This document shows positions 6,178 through 13,295 of a DNA stretch of 47,115 bases, piece by piece. This DNA is from a virus. The DNA lies in IMG/VR virus record IMGVR_UViG_3300048790_000043, positions 1-47,115 of that record; one strand, given 5' to 3'. Under the pieces are notes generated by a model that was not told the DNA's origin, made no database searches, and saw nothing but the letters and a program-made list of their open reading frames with translations. Both the position numbers and the translations under genes were made by a program. Each line of letters begins with the position of its first letter. The stretch's first letter is position 1.

Positions 6178-6360
6178 ATGACAGACCTCAGCATCACCGA
6201 AGCACCTGAACCGAAGGCGAAGCCCTACCGCGTCGTCCTCGCAACCAAACACCTGGTCAAACAACGCGCCAAGGCTATCGCTGCCCGCGACAAAGCGGCT
6301 GGCGAAGTCAAGGAGCTAGACGCCGCACTACTGGCCCTTGGCTGGCCCTCTGAGGAGTAA
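6178..6360 (+). CDS. Hypothetical helical protein (60 aa)
   Basis: The ribosome site AAAGGAAAACC precedes the ATG. The protein has an unstructured Pro-rich N-terminus, then a basic helix (VLATKHLVKQRAKAIAARDK) and an amphipathic helix. It directly precedes the helicase gene (2-nt gap), so the two are probably co-translated. No family is recognised. Confidence 0.65.
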   Translation: MTDLSITEAPEPKAKPYRVVLATKHLVKQRAKAIAARDKAAGEVKELDAALLALGWPSEE

Positions 6361-6362
6361 CC

Positions 6363-7907
6363 TTGGCTCTCTCTCTCTTTGAACAGAAAACCCGCAGCCT
6401 TCACCCCTTGCACCCACGCCAGGTCGCCGCCATTGAGTCGGTGAGGGCTGCGATTAAGGAGAAGCATAAGCGCATCGTTCTCCAGGCCCCGACCGGGTCA
6501 GGTAAGACCGTACTAGCCGCTCATATCATTGCCGGGGCGCTCGACAAGGGCAAACGCCCGCTGTTCTGCGTCCCGAGACTATCGCTGATAGGGCAGACAA
6601 TCAAAAGGTTTGAATCCCAGGGAATTGTGGACATCGGCGTAATCCAGGGGACTCACGAGCGAACGGATTTTCAGGCAGCAGTGCAGGTGGCAAGCGTCCA
6701 GACGCTCGTGAAGAGGCCGCTGCCTGAAATCGATCTCGTCATTGTCGATGAATGCCATCTAAGTTTCACGGCCTTCGATAAGATTCTCGATTCCGAGGCA
6801 TGGAAGGACAAAGTAGTCATCGGCCTGTCCGCTACGCCCTGGGCCAGGGGGATGGGCCTGCGCTGGACTAAACTCATCGTCCTGGCGACTACCGCAGAGA
6901 TGATTGAGGAGGGCTGGCTTACCCCGGTTGTGGGATACGGGGTGCCAGAGGAGTTCATGCCGGACGTGTCCACGGTCCATACAAACTTCGATGGAGATTA
7001 CGTCGAGGGCGAAGCCGAGAAGGCCATGACCACGGTTAAGATCGTCGGCAACGTGGTGAAGACATGGAAGGAGAAAGGCATCGGCGAAAAGACGTTCATG
7101 TTCTGCGTCAATCGGAACCACGCAAAGAAGATGCAGCAGGAATTTGAAGAGGCTGGGGTTCCTTGCGGGTATATCGATGGAACGATGGACGCAGAACAGC
7201 GGGAAGTCGTTTTTCGGAAATACCGCTCCGGCGAAATCAAGATACTTTCATCAATCGACACGATTGGCATCGGCATTGACGAGGATGTGCGCTGCATCAT
7301 CTACCTGCGCTTGACTAAGAGCGAAATGAAATGGGTGCAGGATGGTGGCCGGGGCATTCGGCCGGCTGACGGAAAGGATTCGTGCCTGCTATTGGATCAT
7401 GCTGGCACCGCTGAAGAGTTGGGTCTGTTCACGGACATTCATCACGATGAGCTGGACACAACCGATCCGAGCCAAAAAGCGGAGCCGAAGAACAACACTA
7501 CCCCTAAGCCGAAGAAGTGCCCCAAGTGCAATATATTGGTTTCACGCAGCGCCGATGTATGCCAGTTCTGCTTCACGCCGCTATGGAAGGGCAAGAGCCC
7601 AAAAGAGATTAACGCGGATCTGGTGAGGATTGAAGCACAGAAAAAGAAGGACCTCAAGGCAGCAAGACCTAAGCGGCTTGAGCGCAGTGAGGAGCAGGCG
7701 TTCTACTCTGGCCTTCTCGACTTCGCACAGAGGCGGGGATTCAAAGAGGGATGGGCGGCAAACAAGTTCAGGGAAAAATTCGGTGTTTGGCCGAACCGGC
7801 TCGACAAGGTGCCAATGACACCGCGCAAGGCAGTCAAGGAATTCATCGCGGAGTCGGGTAAGAAGTGGCGTGAACAGACAACCGAAGAATACCAAGGAGA
7901 GTTCTGA
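6363..7907 (+). CDS. SF2 DNA/RNA helicase (DECH box) with zinc ribbon
   Basis: This 514-residue protein contains helicase motif I QAPTGSGKT (41-49), motif II DECH (129-132), motif III SAT (156-158), a helicase C domain and motif VI QDGGRGIRP near residue 335. This identifies a superfamily 2 ATP-dependent helicase of the phage type. A CPKC...CQFC zinc ribbon follows at ~390-410, then a helical C-terminal region. The start appears to be TTG at 6363, with GAGGAG upstream; no in-frame ATG lies nearby. It probably unwinds DNA for replication or recombination alongside the Sak4-type ATPase. Confidence 0.85.
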   Translation: MALSLFEQKTRSLHPLHPRQVAAIESVRAAIKEKHKRIVLQAPTGSGKTVLAAHIIAGALDKGKRPLFCVPRLSLIGQTIKRFESQGIVDIGVIQGTHERTDFQAAVQVASVQTLVKRPLPEIDLVIVDECHLSFTAFDKILDSEAWKDKVVIGLSATPWARGMGLRWTKLIVLATTAEMIEEGWLTPVVGYGVPEEFMPDVSTVHTNFDGDYVEGEAEKAMTTVKIVGNVVKTWKEKGIGEKTFMFCVNRNHAKKMQQEFEEAGVPCGYIDGTMDAEQREVVFRKYRSGEIKILSSIDTIGIGIDEDVRCIIYLRLTKSEMKWVQDGGRGIRPADGKDSCLLLDHAGTAEELGLFTDIHHDELDTTDPSQKAEPKNNTTPKPKKCPKCNILVSRSADVCQFCFTPLWKGKSPKEINADLVRIEAQKKKDLKAARPKRLERSEEQAFYSGLLDFAQRRGFKEGWAANKFREKFGVWPNRLDKVPMTPRKAVKEFIAESGKKWREQTTEEYQGEF

Positions 7908-8017
7908 TGAAAGTAAAACTCGAAGCAAACGAGACCATAAGGAACTGCCCGCTGTGCGGCGATTCGGCATCGCTCCACAGTAACCACCCTTGTAGCGGCA
8001 AAGGCGGCAGGAAGTAA
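7907..8017 (+). CDS. Small zinc-finger peptide (36 aa)
   Basis: It is coupled to the helicase stop by TGATG. The peptide has CPLCG (C14, C17) followed by H25, H28 and C30 (HSNHPC), enough ligands for one zinc site, and a Gly/Lys-rich tail. Such mini zinc fingers are frequent in this genome. Role unknown. Confidence 0.5.
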   Translation: MKVKLEANETIRNCPLCGDSASLHSNHPCSGKGGRK

Positions 8018-8027
8018 GGCTATTGGG

Positions 8028-8099
8028 GTGGAACAGCAGGAAAAGGGATGCGAGATCGCCGCCAAGCGCCTAAGCCAAGAAGTGTTCGACTTTAGTTGA
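8028..8099 (+). CDS. Possible 23-aa peptide
   Basis: A GTG-started frame encodes a helical, charged peptide ([20 protein letters not shown]...). It fills most of the 100-bp gap between two genes. An AAGG lies about 10 nt upstream. The evidence is only codon plausibility and position. Confidence 0.3.
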   Translation: MEQQEKGCEIAAKRLSQEVFDFS

Positions 8100-8118
8100 A
8101 TCTGAAAGAGGAAACAGC

Positions 8119-8589
8119 ATGAGGAAGATCATCATCACGGCAATTCTGTTCGCTGGAACGATTCCAGCGTTTGCTCAAACTCAGGTCCCCACCACACCTA
8201 CACCGCTGATCGAAACCTTCACATCTTCTCAGTATTGGGATGGACCTGCCTTGAGTAGCCTCCAATGCGAGTTCGATAATAGTGCCACGAAGGTGCGTAA
8301 CTGCCAACTTCTCGGCGGTATGACTCTAACCGAAGTGGCACAATATTTCCTGGACGGGCAGGATCGCGAGTATGAGGAGCAAATGAAAGAAGAGAAGATT
8401 CTGAGGGATGGATGGGGTCAATGCGTAAATGCGGAAATACAAGCTCTTCGTATACTGCGAAGCCTAGACAAAACAGCAACGCCGAATAAGTGGAGTGGGA
8501 AAAGTTCCCAAGCTGATCCGTGGAAGATCGTCCCCCATCCTACACCCGTTAAAAAATCAGAAACCACCAAGCCAAAGGAAAAACCATGA
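8119..8589 (+). CDS. Exported protein with Sec signal peptide (156 aa)
   Basis: MRKIIITAILFAGTIPAFAQ is a classic Sec signal peptide (basic start, hydrophobic core, AFA-Q cleavage). The mature part has Cys at several places (for example LQCEF, RNCQL, GQCVN) that could form disulphides, and a Lys/Pro-rich tail. It sits in the middle of the early operon and overlaps another exported protein gene by ATGA. A role at the periplasm, such as exclusion of other phages or envelope change, is possible but not shown. Confidence 0.7.
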   Translation: MRKIIITAILFAGTIPAFAQTQVPTTPTPLIETFTSSQYWDGPALSSLQCEFDNSATKVRNCQLLGGMTLTEVAQYFLDGQDREYEEQMKEEKILRDGWGQCVNAEIQALRILRSLDKTATPNKWSGKSSQADPWKIVPHPTPVKKSETTKPKEKP

Positions 8590-9479
8590 AATCGCTTCGC
8601 TTAATTACTCTCATTGTCGTTGCCATGGTCACCACTACCACGGCGTTTGCGTGGCCTGCCTGCTCAGGTAACTGGGTACAGGTAGCCAAGGGAACCACAA
8701 GCCACCCAGGGGCAGGCGGGATCGGCGCAGTCGTCGTCGAGAACGGCCAGACCTTTGAGTGCGAGAAACCATCGGGAGGTGGATCATCGAATTCTTCGAA
8801 TTCCTCTTCAAGTGCATCTTCTGCTTCTTCGTCGGCTTCTACCTCGATAGCATCGTCTGGTTCATCTTCGACAGTTGGACCGATAAGCGTAAAAAGCGGC
8901 GACTCAACCAACAACAACACAGCCAACGGCGGTGCCGGGGGAAACTCGAATCAGTCTCAGAGCGCGACATCCACCGGAGGCAATAACTCCAACAACACCA
9001 CCGTCAACGAGGCGAAGATTCCCGTCAACACCGCCTATGCTCCTACGGCACTCCCCACAATGGGCTGCTTCAAGGGCTTTGGAGCCGGTGCGCAGACCAG
9101 CGGCTTCGGCGCTTCCTTTGGCGGAGGCAAGGTCGATGAGAACTGCGAGATACTTGAGGTAGCGCGGTCGTTCGGGGTTTCGGGCTCGTGGGACGCCTAC
9201 TGCCAGGTCATGGTGACAAACAAGTACGCGAAGAAGGCAGGGGTTACGTTCGAGCAGTGCATGAAGCGAGTCACGGAAGCCCCTGCTCCGGTCGCCGTGG
9301 CCCCGCCGCCGCCTCAGCCTGCCCCAGCGCCACAGATCATCTACGTGGAGCCTCCTGCGGCCCCTACGCTGCCTCCAGTGGAGGTTAGGCTATTCGATCC
9401 ACCCGCCGCTCCAGCACCAAAGGCGGCCACTCCGAGGAAGAAGAAACCGGCAGTCCCGAATTGCCCGGCGGTAAAATAG
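8586..9479 (+). CDS. Exported Ser/Asn-rich and Pro-rich protein (297 aa)
   Basis: A signal peptide of ~22 residues ends ...TTTTAFA-W. Then come a short Cys-containing part, a low-complexity Ser run (~65-100), an Asn/Gly/Ser stretch (~105-145), a small domain with three to four Cys (~155-230) and a Pro/Ala-rich spacer with a basic C-terminus (PRKKKPAVPNC). The mix of spacer regions around a small Cys-containing domain suits a cell-surface or periplasm-spanning protein. It is co-transcribed with the preceding exported protein, and the pair may act together. No family is recognised. Confidence 0.65.
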   Translation: MKSLRLITLIVVAMVTTTTAFAWPACSGNWVQVAKGTTSHPGAGGIGAVVVENGQTFECEKPSGGGSSNSSNSSSSASSASSSASTSIASSGSSSTVGPISVKSGDSTNNNTANGGAGGNSNQSQSATSTGGNNSNNTTVNEAKIPVNTAYAPTALPTMGCFKGFGAGAQTSGFGASFGGGKVDENCEILEVARSFGVSGSWDAYCQVMVTNKYAKKAGVTFEQCMKRVTEAPAPVAVAPPPPQPAPAPQIIYVEPPAAPTLPPVEVRLFDPPAAPAPKAATPRKKKPAVPNCPAVK

Positions 9480-9511
9480 GGGACTTACGTACTTAACTCC
9501 CGTGGAGAGCA

Positions 9512-9934
9512 ATGAAACTCAGCAAGTATCAACGCGAGGCATTACGCATGATGTTTGGCGGAAAGTGCGCCTATTGTGGCTGTGAACTTGAGCGAGGATG
9601 GTGTGCAGATCACGTAGAGGCAATCTACAGGAACTGGAGTAAGTTATCTGCCAATCCTATTACCGGCTCCGTGACTATAACCCCAACAAATCAGCCACGT
9701 TTTCCCGAAAGAGATAGTGAGGACAATCTATTTCCATCTTGCCGCGCTTGCAATATCCACAAAAGTGTATTCGGACTTGAGGCGTGGCGGATTGAACTTG
9801 GGGAGCTTACTGGCTTTCTTCAGCGTGGCTACCCAACCTATCGCCATGCACTTAGGTTTGGACTGATCGTTGAAACATCAACGCCGATTGTTTTTTGGTT
9901 CGAGAAATTCAAAGCAAGGGAGTCAAAGACGTAA
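9512..9934 (+). CDS. HNH endonuclease-like protein (140 aa)
   Basis: The HNH pattern is clear: CAYCG (C19, C22), the D33-H34 pair (CADHVEAI), N72 (EDNLFPSCRAC, with C77 and C80) and H83 in NIHKS. The two CxxC pairs hold a structural zinc, and the histidines bind the catalytic metal. Free-standing phage HNH proteins are homing nucleases or act in packaging or recombination. This one lies in the early operon, not near the terminase, so homing or replication use is more likely. GGAGAG precedes the ATG. Confidence 0.8.
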   Translation: MKLSKYQREALRMMFGGKCAYCGCELERGWCADHVEAIYRNWSKLSANPITGSVTITPTNQPRFPERDSEDNLFPSCRACNIHKSVFGLEAWRIELGELTGFLQRGYPTYRHALRFGLIVETSTPIVFWFEKFKARESKT

Positions 9935-9979
9935 TTCCCTAAAATAGCGTCGTTGACGCAGTACGGTAGGAGAGAAAGC

Positions 9980-10165
9980 ATGATTTATTCCTTTTGGTGG
10001 TTCGGCGGTTTCGGCTTCGGAATCTGGCGCAGTATCTATCCCGAGGGGCCTATCTGGAGCATAGCGATAGGCCCGTTAACTGTGCTCATGCGGTTCGATG
10101 TCATGAATTTCATAAGGATAGCCCGTGACCGCATCTCAACTTGCCCGACGACTCCACGGAATTAA
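9980..10165 (+). CDS. Small membrane-associated protein (61 aa)
   Basis: The ATG has a good ribosome site (AGGAGAG). Residues 1-40 are aromatic and Gly-rich hydrophobic (SFWWFGGFGFGIW) and include a second hydrophobic stretch (WSIAIGPLTVLM). The C-terminus is polar. One or two membrane segments are likely. Its 3' end overlaps the next gene by 41 nt. Function unknown. Confidence 0.5.
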   Translation: MIYSFWWFGGFGFGIWRSIYPEGPIWSIAIGPLTVLMRFDVMNFIRIARDRISTCPTTPRN

Positions 10166-10610
10166 GGCGGGGAGGGGCTGGCAGTGTCGCTGCCCCAACC
10201 AGATCGCCCACGCGCATGGTGACCGCAGCCGCAGTTTGTCAGTCAGGGAGATTGGCGGATGGGTGAGGCTGAAATGCTTCTCCGGCTGCACGAGGGGCGA
10301 GATACTTGGCGCGATGGGCCTCTCTGTCAGAGACCTGTCGCTTACCGAGTTCAAGCCTAACCGCCAGTGGGAGGTCACCCGACGAGACGAAGACACGTTG
10401 GCGAAGTTGACACGGCAACACGGGCTGGCAATCATGGCTCAGGCGGTGCTGCCGGGCGAGCGAGCTTACTGGCGGGCAGTGGAGAAGAATATCGCCGTCA
10501 AGGGCCGTGCTCTGAGAGATAAACTGTACCCCTCAGAGAAGAAGCAGCGCGAGATGTACCGAATCATCCGTGACTACGGGTGGGATGAACTTTGGGAGTG
10601 TGTGCCATGA
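10125..10610 (+). CDS. Primase-type CHC2 zinc-finger protein without catalytic domain
   Basis: This GTG-started, 161-residue protein contains a DnaG-like zinc-binding module at ~18-60: C21 and C23, H29/H31, then KCFSGC (C51, C55), with the usual RSLSV strand between. In a true primase a TOPRIM catalytic domain follows; here only ~100 helical, charged residues do. It could load or regulate host DnaG, or be a remnant of a primase. No DNA polymerase or full primase is found elsewhere in the window. Confidence 0.65.
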   Translation: MTASQLARRLHGIKAGRGWQCRCPNQIAHAHGDRSRSLSVREIGGWVRLKCFSGCTRGEILGAMGLSVRDLSLTEFKPNRQWEVTRRDEDTLAKLTRQHGLAIMAQAVLPGERAYWRAVEKNIAVKGRALRDKLYPSEKKQREMYRIIRDYGWDELWECVP

Positions 10611-10723
10611 ACAGACATCAGAGCAGATACGTGAAGCGGTTGCCCTTTACTCTACTTCTTATTTGGGCTGTAACTTTGCTTGGCATTCTAGCGGGCGCTG
10701 CTGTCGGGCTGGTGATGCGATGA
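10607..10723 (+). CDS. Small membrane protein (38 aa)
   Basis: ATGA overlaps couple it to both neighbours. A basic N-terminus is followed by one hydrophobic helix rich in Leu, Ala and Gly (LLLIWAVTLLGILAGAAVGL). This is a single-pass peptide with its N-terminus inside. Function unknown. Confidence 0.5.
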   Translation: MNRHQSRYVKRLPFTLLLIWAVTLLGILAGAAVGLVMR

Positions 10724-11376
10724 GCGGTGTAACATTACACTCCTCGCTAGAAACCCCCGATTGGGCATCCCTGCGACTCATGGCCCAAGAAACAGCCGCA
10801 GAGCGACTGACGGCCATCCTAGCCTCAGCAGACCGCATGGAAAAGCAGGTTTACGCTCTCCGTGGCATGGCGATGCTGATAGTCGAAGAGCGGGAACTGT
10901 TCCGGTGGGTGATAGACGAGGAAGTGGGTAGCCCTTTCCAGTCCTTCGACCGCTGGTTAAAGCAGACGTGCCCGGAGTCGTGGAGCTATTGCCGGCAAGC
11001 CTTGAACACCATCAAGGAACTGCGGGAGACCCCGTTTGAAGACTTGCTCCAGATCACGCGAGCCAACCTTGAGCAGTTGAAGAAGGTATCGAGCGGCGTT
11101 CGGCTTCTCCCCGGCGTGGTGAACGCGGCAAAGTCGATGCCGGAGAGAGAGTTCGTCGAAAAGATGAACCGAGATCACTCGCAGCATCTTGAGACGCGCA
11201 AGCCTATCGTCATGGCAGAGGCATCGGTATCCAGCAAGATCGATGAGGCGGTGGAGATGGCTACGGTGCTCTACGGATGCAAGTGCCGTAGCGAAGCTCT
11301 GGAGGCCGTTTGCGAGGACTTTATCTTAGCCCACCAGGACATGGTGGATGGTGATTCTGACAAGGAAGCAGGATGA
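10720..11376 (+). CDS. Conserved phage-type hypothetical protein (218 aa)
   Basis: The ATG overlaps the preceding stop. The protein is all-helical. It has a middle region of the form SFDRWLKQTCPES...YCRQALNTIKELRETPFEDLLQITRANLEQLKKV, followed by an AAKSMPEREFVEKM segment. This order is familiar from unnamed proteins of environmental phages, some thought to bind DNA or replication proteins, but no function is established. The 14-bp palindrome lies at its sixth to twentieth nucleotides after the ATG. Confidence 0.6.
   Translation: MSGVTLHSSLETPDWASLRLMAQETAAERLTAILASADRMEKQVYALRGMAMLIVEERELFRWVIDEEVGSPFQSFDRWLKQTCPESWSYCRQALNTIKELRETPFEDLLQITRANLEQLKKVSSGVRLLPGVVNAAKSMPEREFVEKMNRDHSQHLETRKPIVMAEASVSSKIDEAVEMATVLYGCKCRSEALEAVCEDFILAHQDMVDGDSDKEAG
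10727..10740. promoter_or_regulatory. 14-bp palindrome GTGTAACATTACAC, copy 2
   Basis: It is identical to 1143-1156. It lies within the first codons of the 218-aa gene, where a bound protein could act as an internal operator. Because the sequence is also coding, chance identity cannot be excluded, though a 14-base match is unlikely in a genome of this size. Confidence 0.4.
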
Positions 11377-11531
11377 AGACTTTCAACCACTACCACGTCT
11401 ACTCGCTCCCGAAGGGCTGGCTTGTGCTCACGGACGACGAGATTGGCATCATCCACACGAACGACCACGCGATACTCGCCTGGAGCGGCCACGCAAAGGA
11501 CGAGGAGACGGCGCTAGAGGCGGCAGCATGA
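11373..11531 (+). CDS. Hypothetical protein (52 aa)
   Basis: ATGA overlaps lie on both sides. The peptide reads MKTFNHYHVYSLPKGWLVL..., a short beta-like domain with several His and an acidic tail. No family is recognised. Its position in the tightly coupled block 10607-12148 makes it likely to be real. Confidence 0.55.
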   Translation: MKTFNHYHVYSLPKGWLVLTDDEIGIIHTNDHAILAWSGHAKDEETALEAAA

Positions 11532-12148
11532 TCGCGGCCCTGTACGTGGCTAAGGGGGGCTGCTACTTTGGCCTGTCCGACGTTGACCCATGGGATGAGA
11601 AGCGCGATGCTCGACTCTACGCGGGTCCCCATCGCGTCGTAGCGCACCCGCCCTGCGAGCGATGGGGCCGCTACTGGGGTGGATCGCCTACAACCTGGCC
11701 GCGCCTAATCAAAGGCGATGACAATGGATGCTTTGCCGCTGCATTGATGGCAGTGAGGCGCTGGGGCGGCATCCTTGAACACCCAGAGGGATCGGCCGCG
11801 TGGCCGGCTTTTGGATTGATGCGGCCACCACGTGAAGGCGGCTGGGTGCGGGCTGACTGGCTGGCTGGATTTGATGGGTGGACATGCGCAGTAGAGCAGG
11901 CTAATTATGGACACCGCGCTCGTAAATTGACTTGGCTGTATGCTTGCGGGGTCGATATTCCAGAACTGCAATGGGGACGAGCTCCGGGAGATTTCGTGCG
12001 ACTGGAGGACGGCTACCATTCGAAAGAAGAACGGGCACGAGCCATCAAGACTGGAGCCTGCCAGCGACTGAGTAAAAGCCAGCGACTGAGTACCCCAATC
12101 CCATTCCGCGATTTGCTGCTATCAATCGCCTCCGGGGGGTCCATATGA
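11528..12148 (+). CDS. HPPC-motif phage protein, possibly methyltransferase-related (206 aa)
   Basis: The protein starts MIAALYVAKGGCYFG and carries HPPC (40-43) and GGILEHPEGSAAW (80-92). These motifs recur in a conserved family of phage proteins of unknown function. They resemble motif IV (PPC) and motif VI (ENV region) of C5-cytosine methyltransferases in order and spacing, although no SAM-binding FxGxG motif is evident. It may be a modified-base or nucleotide enzyme. The ATG overlaps the preceding stop. Confidence 0.6.
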   Translation: MIAALYVAKGGCYFGLSDVDPWDEKRDARLYAGPHRVVAHPPCERWGRYWGGSPTTWPRLIKGDDNGCFAAALMAVRRWGGILEHPEGSAAWPAFGLMRPPREGGWVRADWLAGFDGWTCAVEQANYGHRARKLTWLYACGVDIPELQWGRAPGDFVRLEDGYHSKEERARAIKTGACQRLSKSQRLSTPIPFRDLLLSIASGGSI

Positions 12149-12549
12149 GTCCACACGCCTTTCTCACCGCTCCCCCCTTCCCCAAGCCCAAGAACACCCG
12201 CCCACAGGAGACGGAGAATAAGGCATTCAAGGTCATGCTGGATCAAAGGGAAATCTGCCGCAACGAGCCTATCGGGGGAACGTCAGAGGGCCGCAGGGAG
12301 TACAAGCGCCGCATCAAGCTCATGCTGGAGCGTCAGAACGGTATCTGCTGCCTTGCGGTCCACCTGGGATGCTGCGCTGGGCCGCTGAGGCTAGAGGACA
12401 GCACCTTCGAGCACGAGCACGGGAGAGGCTTAGGGGGTGGCAAGCGCGATGATAGAATCGAACTCCCCAACGGCAAGTGGATCAACGGAGCCTCCTGCTA
12501 TCGAGGAAACCAGATGAAAGGAGGCAATAAGCTTGCCTACAACGACTAA
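12145..12549 (+). CDS. HNH-like nuclease (134 aa)
   Basis: The C-terminal half has Cys pairs (C68/C69, C76/C77), EHEHGRG (89-95) as the possible metal-binding and catalytic His, N114 in KWINGASC, and C118 followed by N122. This is the order of HNH/endonuclease VII-type ββα-metal nucleases that process branched DNA. The first 50 residues are Pro-rich and probably disordered. The next nuclease gene overlaps it by 17 nt. Confidence 0.6.
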   Translation: MSPHAFLTAPPFPKPKNTRPQETENKAFKVMLDQREICRNEPIGGTSEGRREYKRRIKLMLERQNGICCLAVHLGCCAGPLRLEDSTFEHEHGRGLGGGKRDDRIELPNGKWINGASCYRGNQMKGGNKLAYND

Positions 12550-12892
12550 ACTACCCAAAGCCCTATCGGCGGGCGAAGAGCAATTCTGGCTGCACTGCAA
12601 GGCAACTTTTCACCCGCTCAACCTTCCTCTTCGTGAGTACCAGTTCGCTCCGCCGCGCATGTGGAGGCTCGACTTCTTCTTTGAACGTCACGGGCTTGCC
12701 GTGGAAATTGAGGGCGGAGTGCATCGCATGGGAAGACATCAGCGCCCGGAGGGGTTCATAAATGACATTCAGAAATATAATTCCGCCGCGCTCATGGGGA
12801 TCACGGTGCTTCGCTACACGCCAGCCATGGTCAAGGCTGGGACCGCAATCAACGAAGTGATAGAAGCGATAAAGGCTATACTTATGAAGTAA
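12533..12892 (+). CDS. PD-(D/E)XK nuclease-like protein (119 aa)
   Basis: The start is TTG with AAAGGAGG about 8 nt upstream. D47 (MWRLDFFF) and the E58-x-E60 pair (AVEIEGG) with a later helix form the PD-(D/E)XK core seen in VSR- and DUF559-like endonucleases. It is probably a small nuclease used in recombination, resolution or repair. It is the last gene of the rightward operon; its final 11 bp overlap the end of the lysozyme gene on the other strand. Confidence 0.7.
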   Translation: MPTTTKLPKALSAGEEQFWLHCKATFHPLNLPLREYQFAPPRMWRLDFFFERHGLAVEIEGGVHRMGRHQRPEGFINDIQKYNSAALMGITVLRYTPAMVKAGTAINEVIEAIKAILMK

Positions 12893-13295
12893 ACAACGTT
12901 ACTTCCGCTTTCCGCCTGGTAACTAGCCCCGGTTGCTCTTTCCCGCCCGCGTTGACCCATCGAAGAGCCTGAATCGGGAACTGGTCCCATCCGTGGCTCA
13001 GGCATGTGCGCAGCGCGTTGATGCCAAGGTTATAGGCGAAGTCTGCGCAGGCGTCCCATTGGCCTTGCGTGCAAGTGTCGGAAACGAGTCCCGGCATCGC
13101 ATCCTCCACTTGCCCCAAATCTGCTTGAAGCAAGTCCTGACCCTGCACCTGGGTGATTCCCTCCGAGTAGTCCTCTCCGCGAAGGATGCGGTGACCGTAG
13201 CCGACGGTCCAGACTCCCGCAACGTCCTGATAGGGCAGGGCGCGGAATCCTTCCGATGTTTCGATGAGGGTGAGACCAGCCTGCGAGGTTTTCAT
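12882..13295 (-). CDS. Endolysin, GH24 lysozyme (muramidase)
   Basis: This 137-residue protein has the phage lysozyme catalytic triad pattern E-8-D-5-T: E15 (TSEGF), D24 (PYQDVAG) and T30 (WTVGYGH). It hydrolyses the glycan backbone of peptidoglycan. There is no signal or SAR helix at the N-terminus, so a holin is needed for release. The start MKTSQAG overlaps the preceding stop as ATGA; a GTG two codons earlier is less likely. It is the last gene of the late operon. Confidence 0.92.
   Translation of the reverse strand: MKTSQAGLTLIETSEGFRALPYQDVAGVWTVGYGHRILRGEDYSEGITQVQGQDLLQADLGQVEDAMPGLVSDTCTQGQWDACADFAYNLGINALRTCLSHGWDQFPIQALRWVNAGGKEQPGLVTRRKAEVTLFTS

Noticed and set aside
5617-6264. 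215-aa antisense frame opposite the heptad-repeat gene
   Set aside because: It is the mirror of the 21-bp repeats, giving a monotonous Arg/Pro/Ser repeat. The sense frame has the start and ribosome site.
8759-8986. 75-aa membrane-like frame inside the exported Ser-rich gene
   Set aside because: It looks like a membrane protein, but TCN/AGC-rich serine codons read one base over give Phe/Leu/Cys by composition. It starts with GTG without a ribosome site, so I treat it as an artefact. Conservation of both frames would change my mind.
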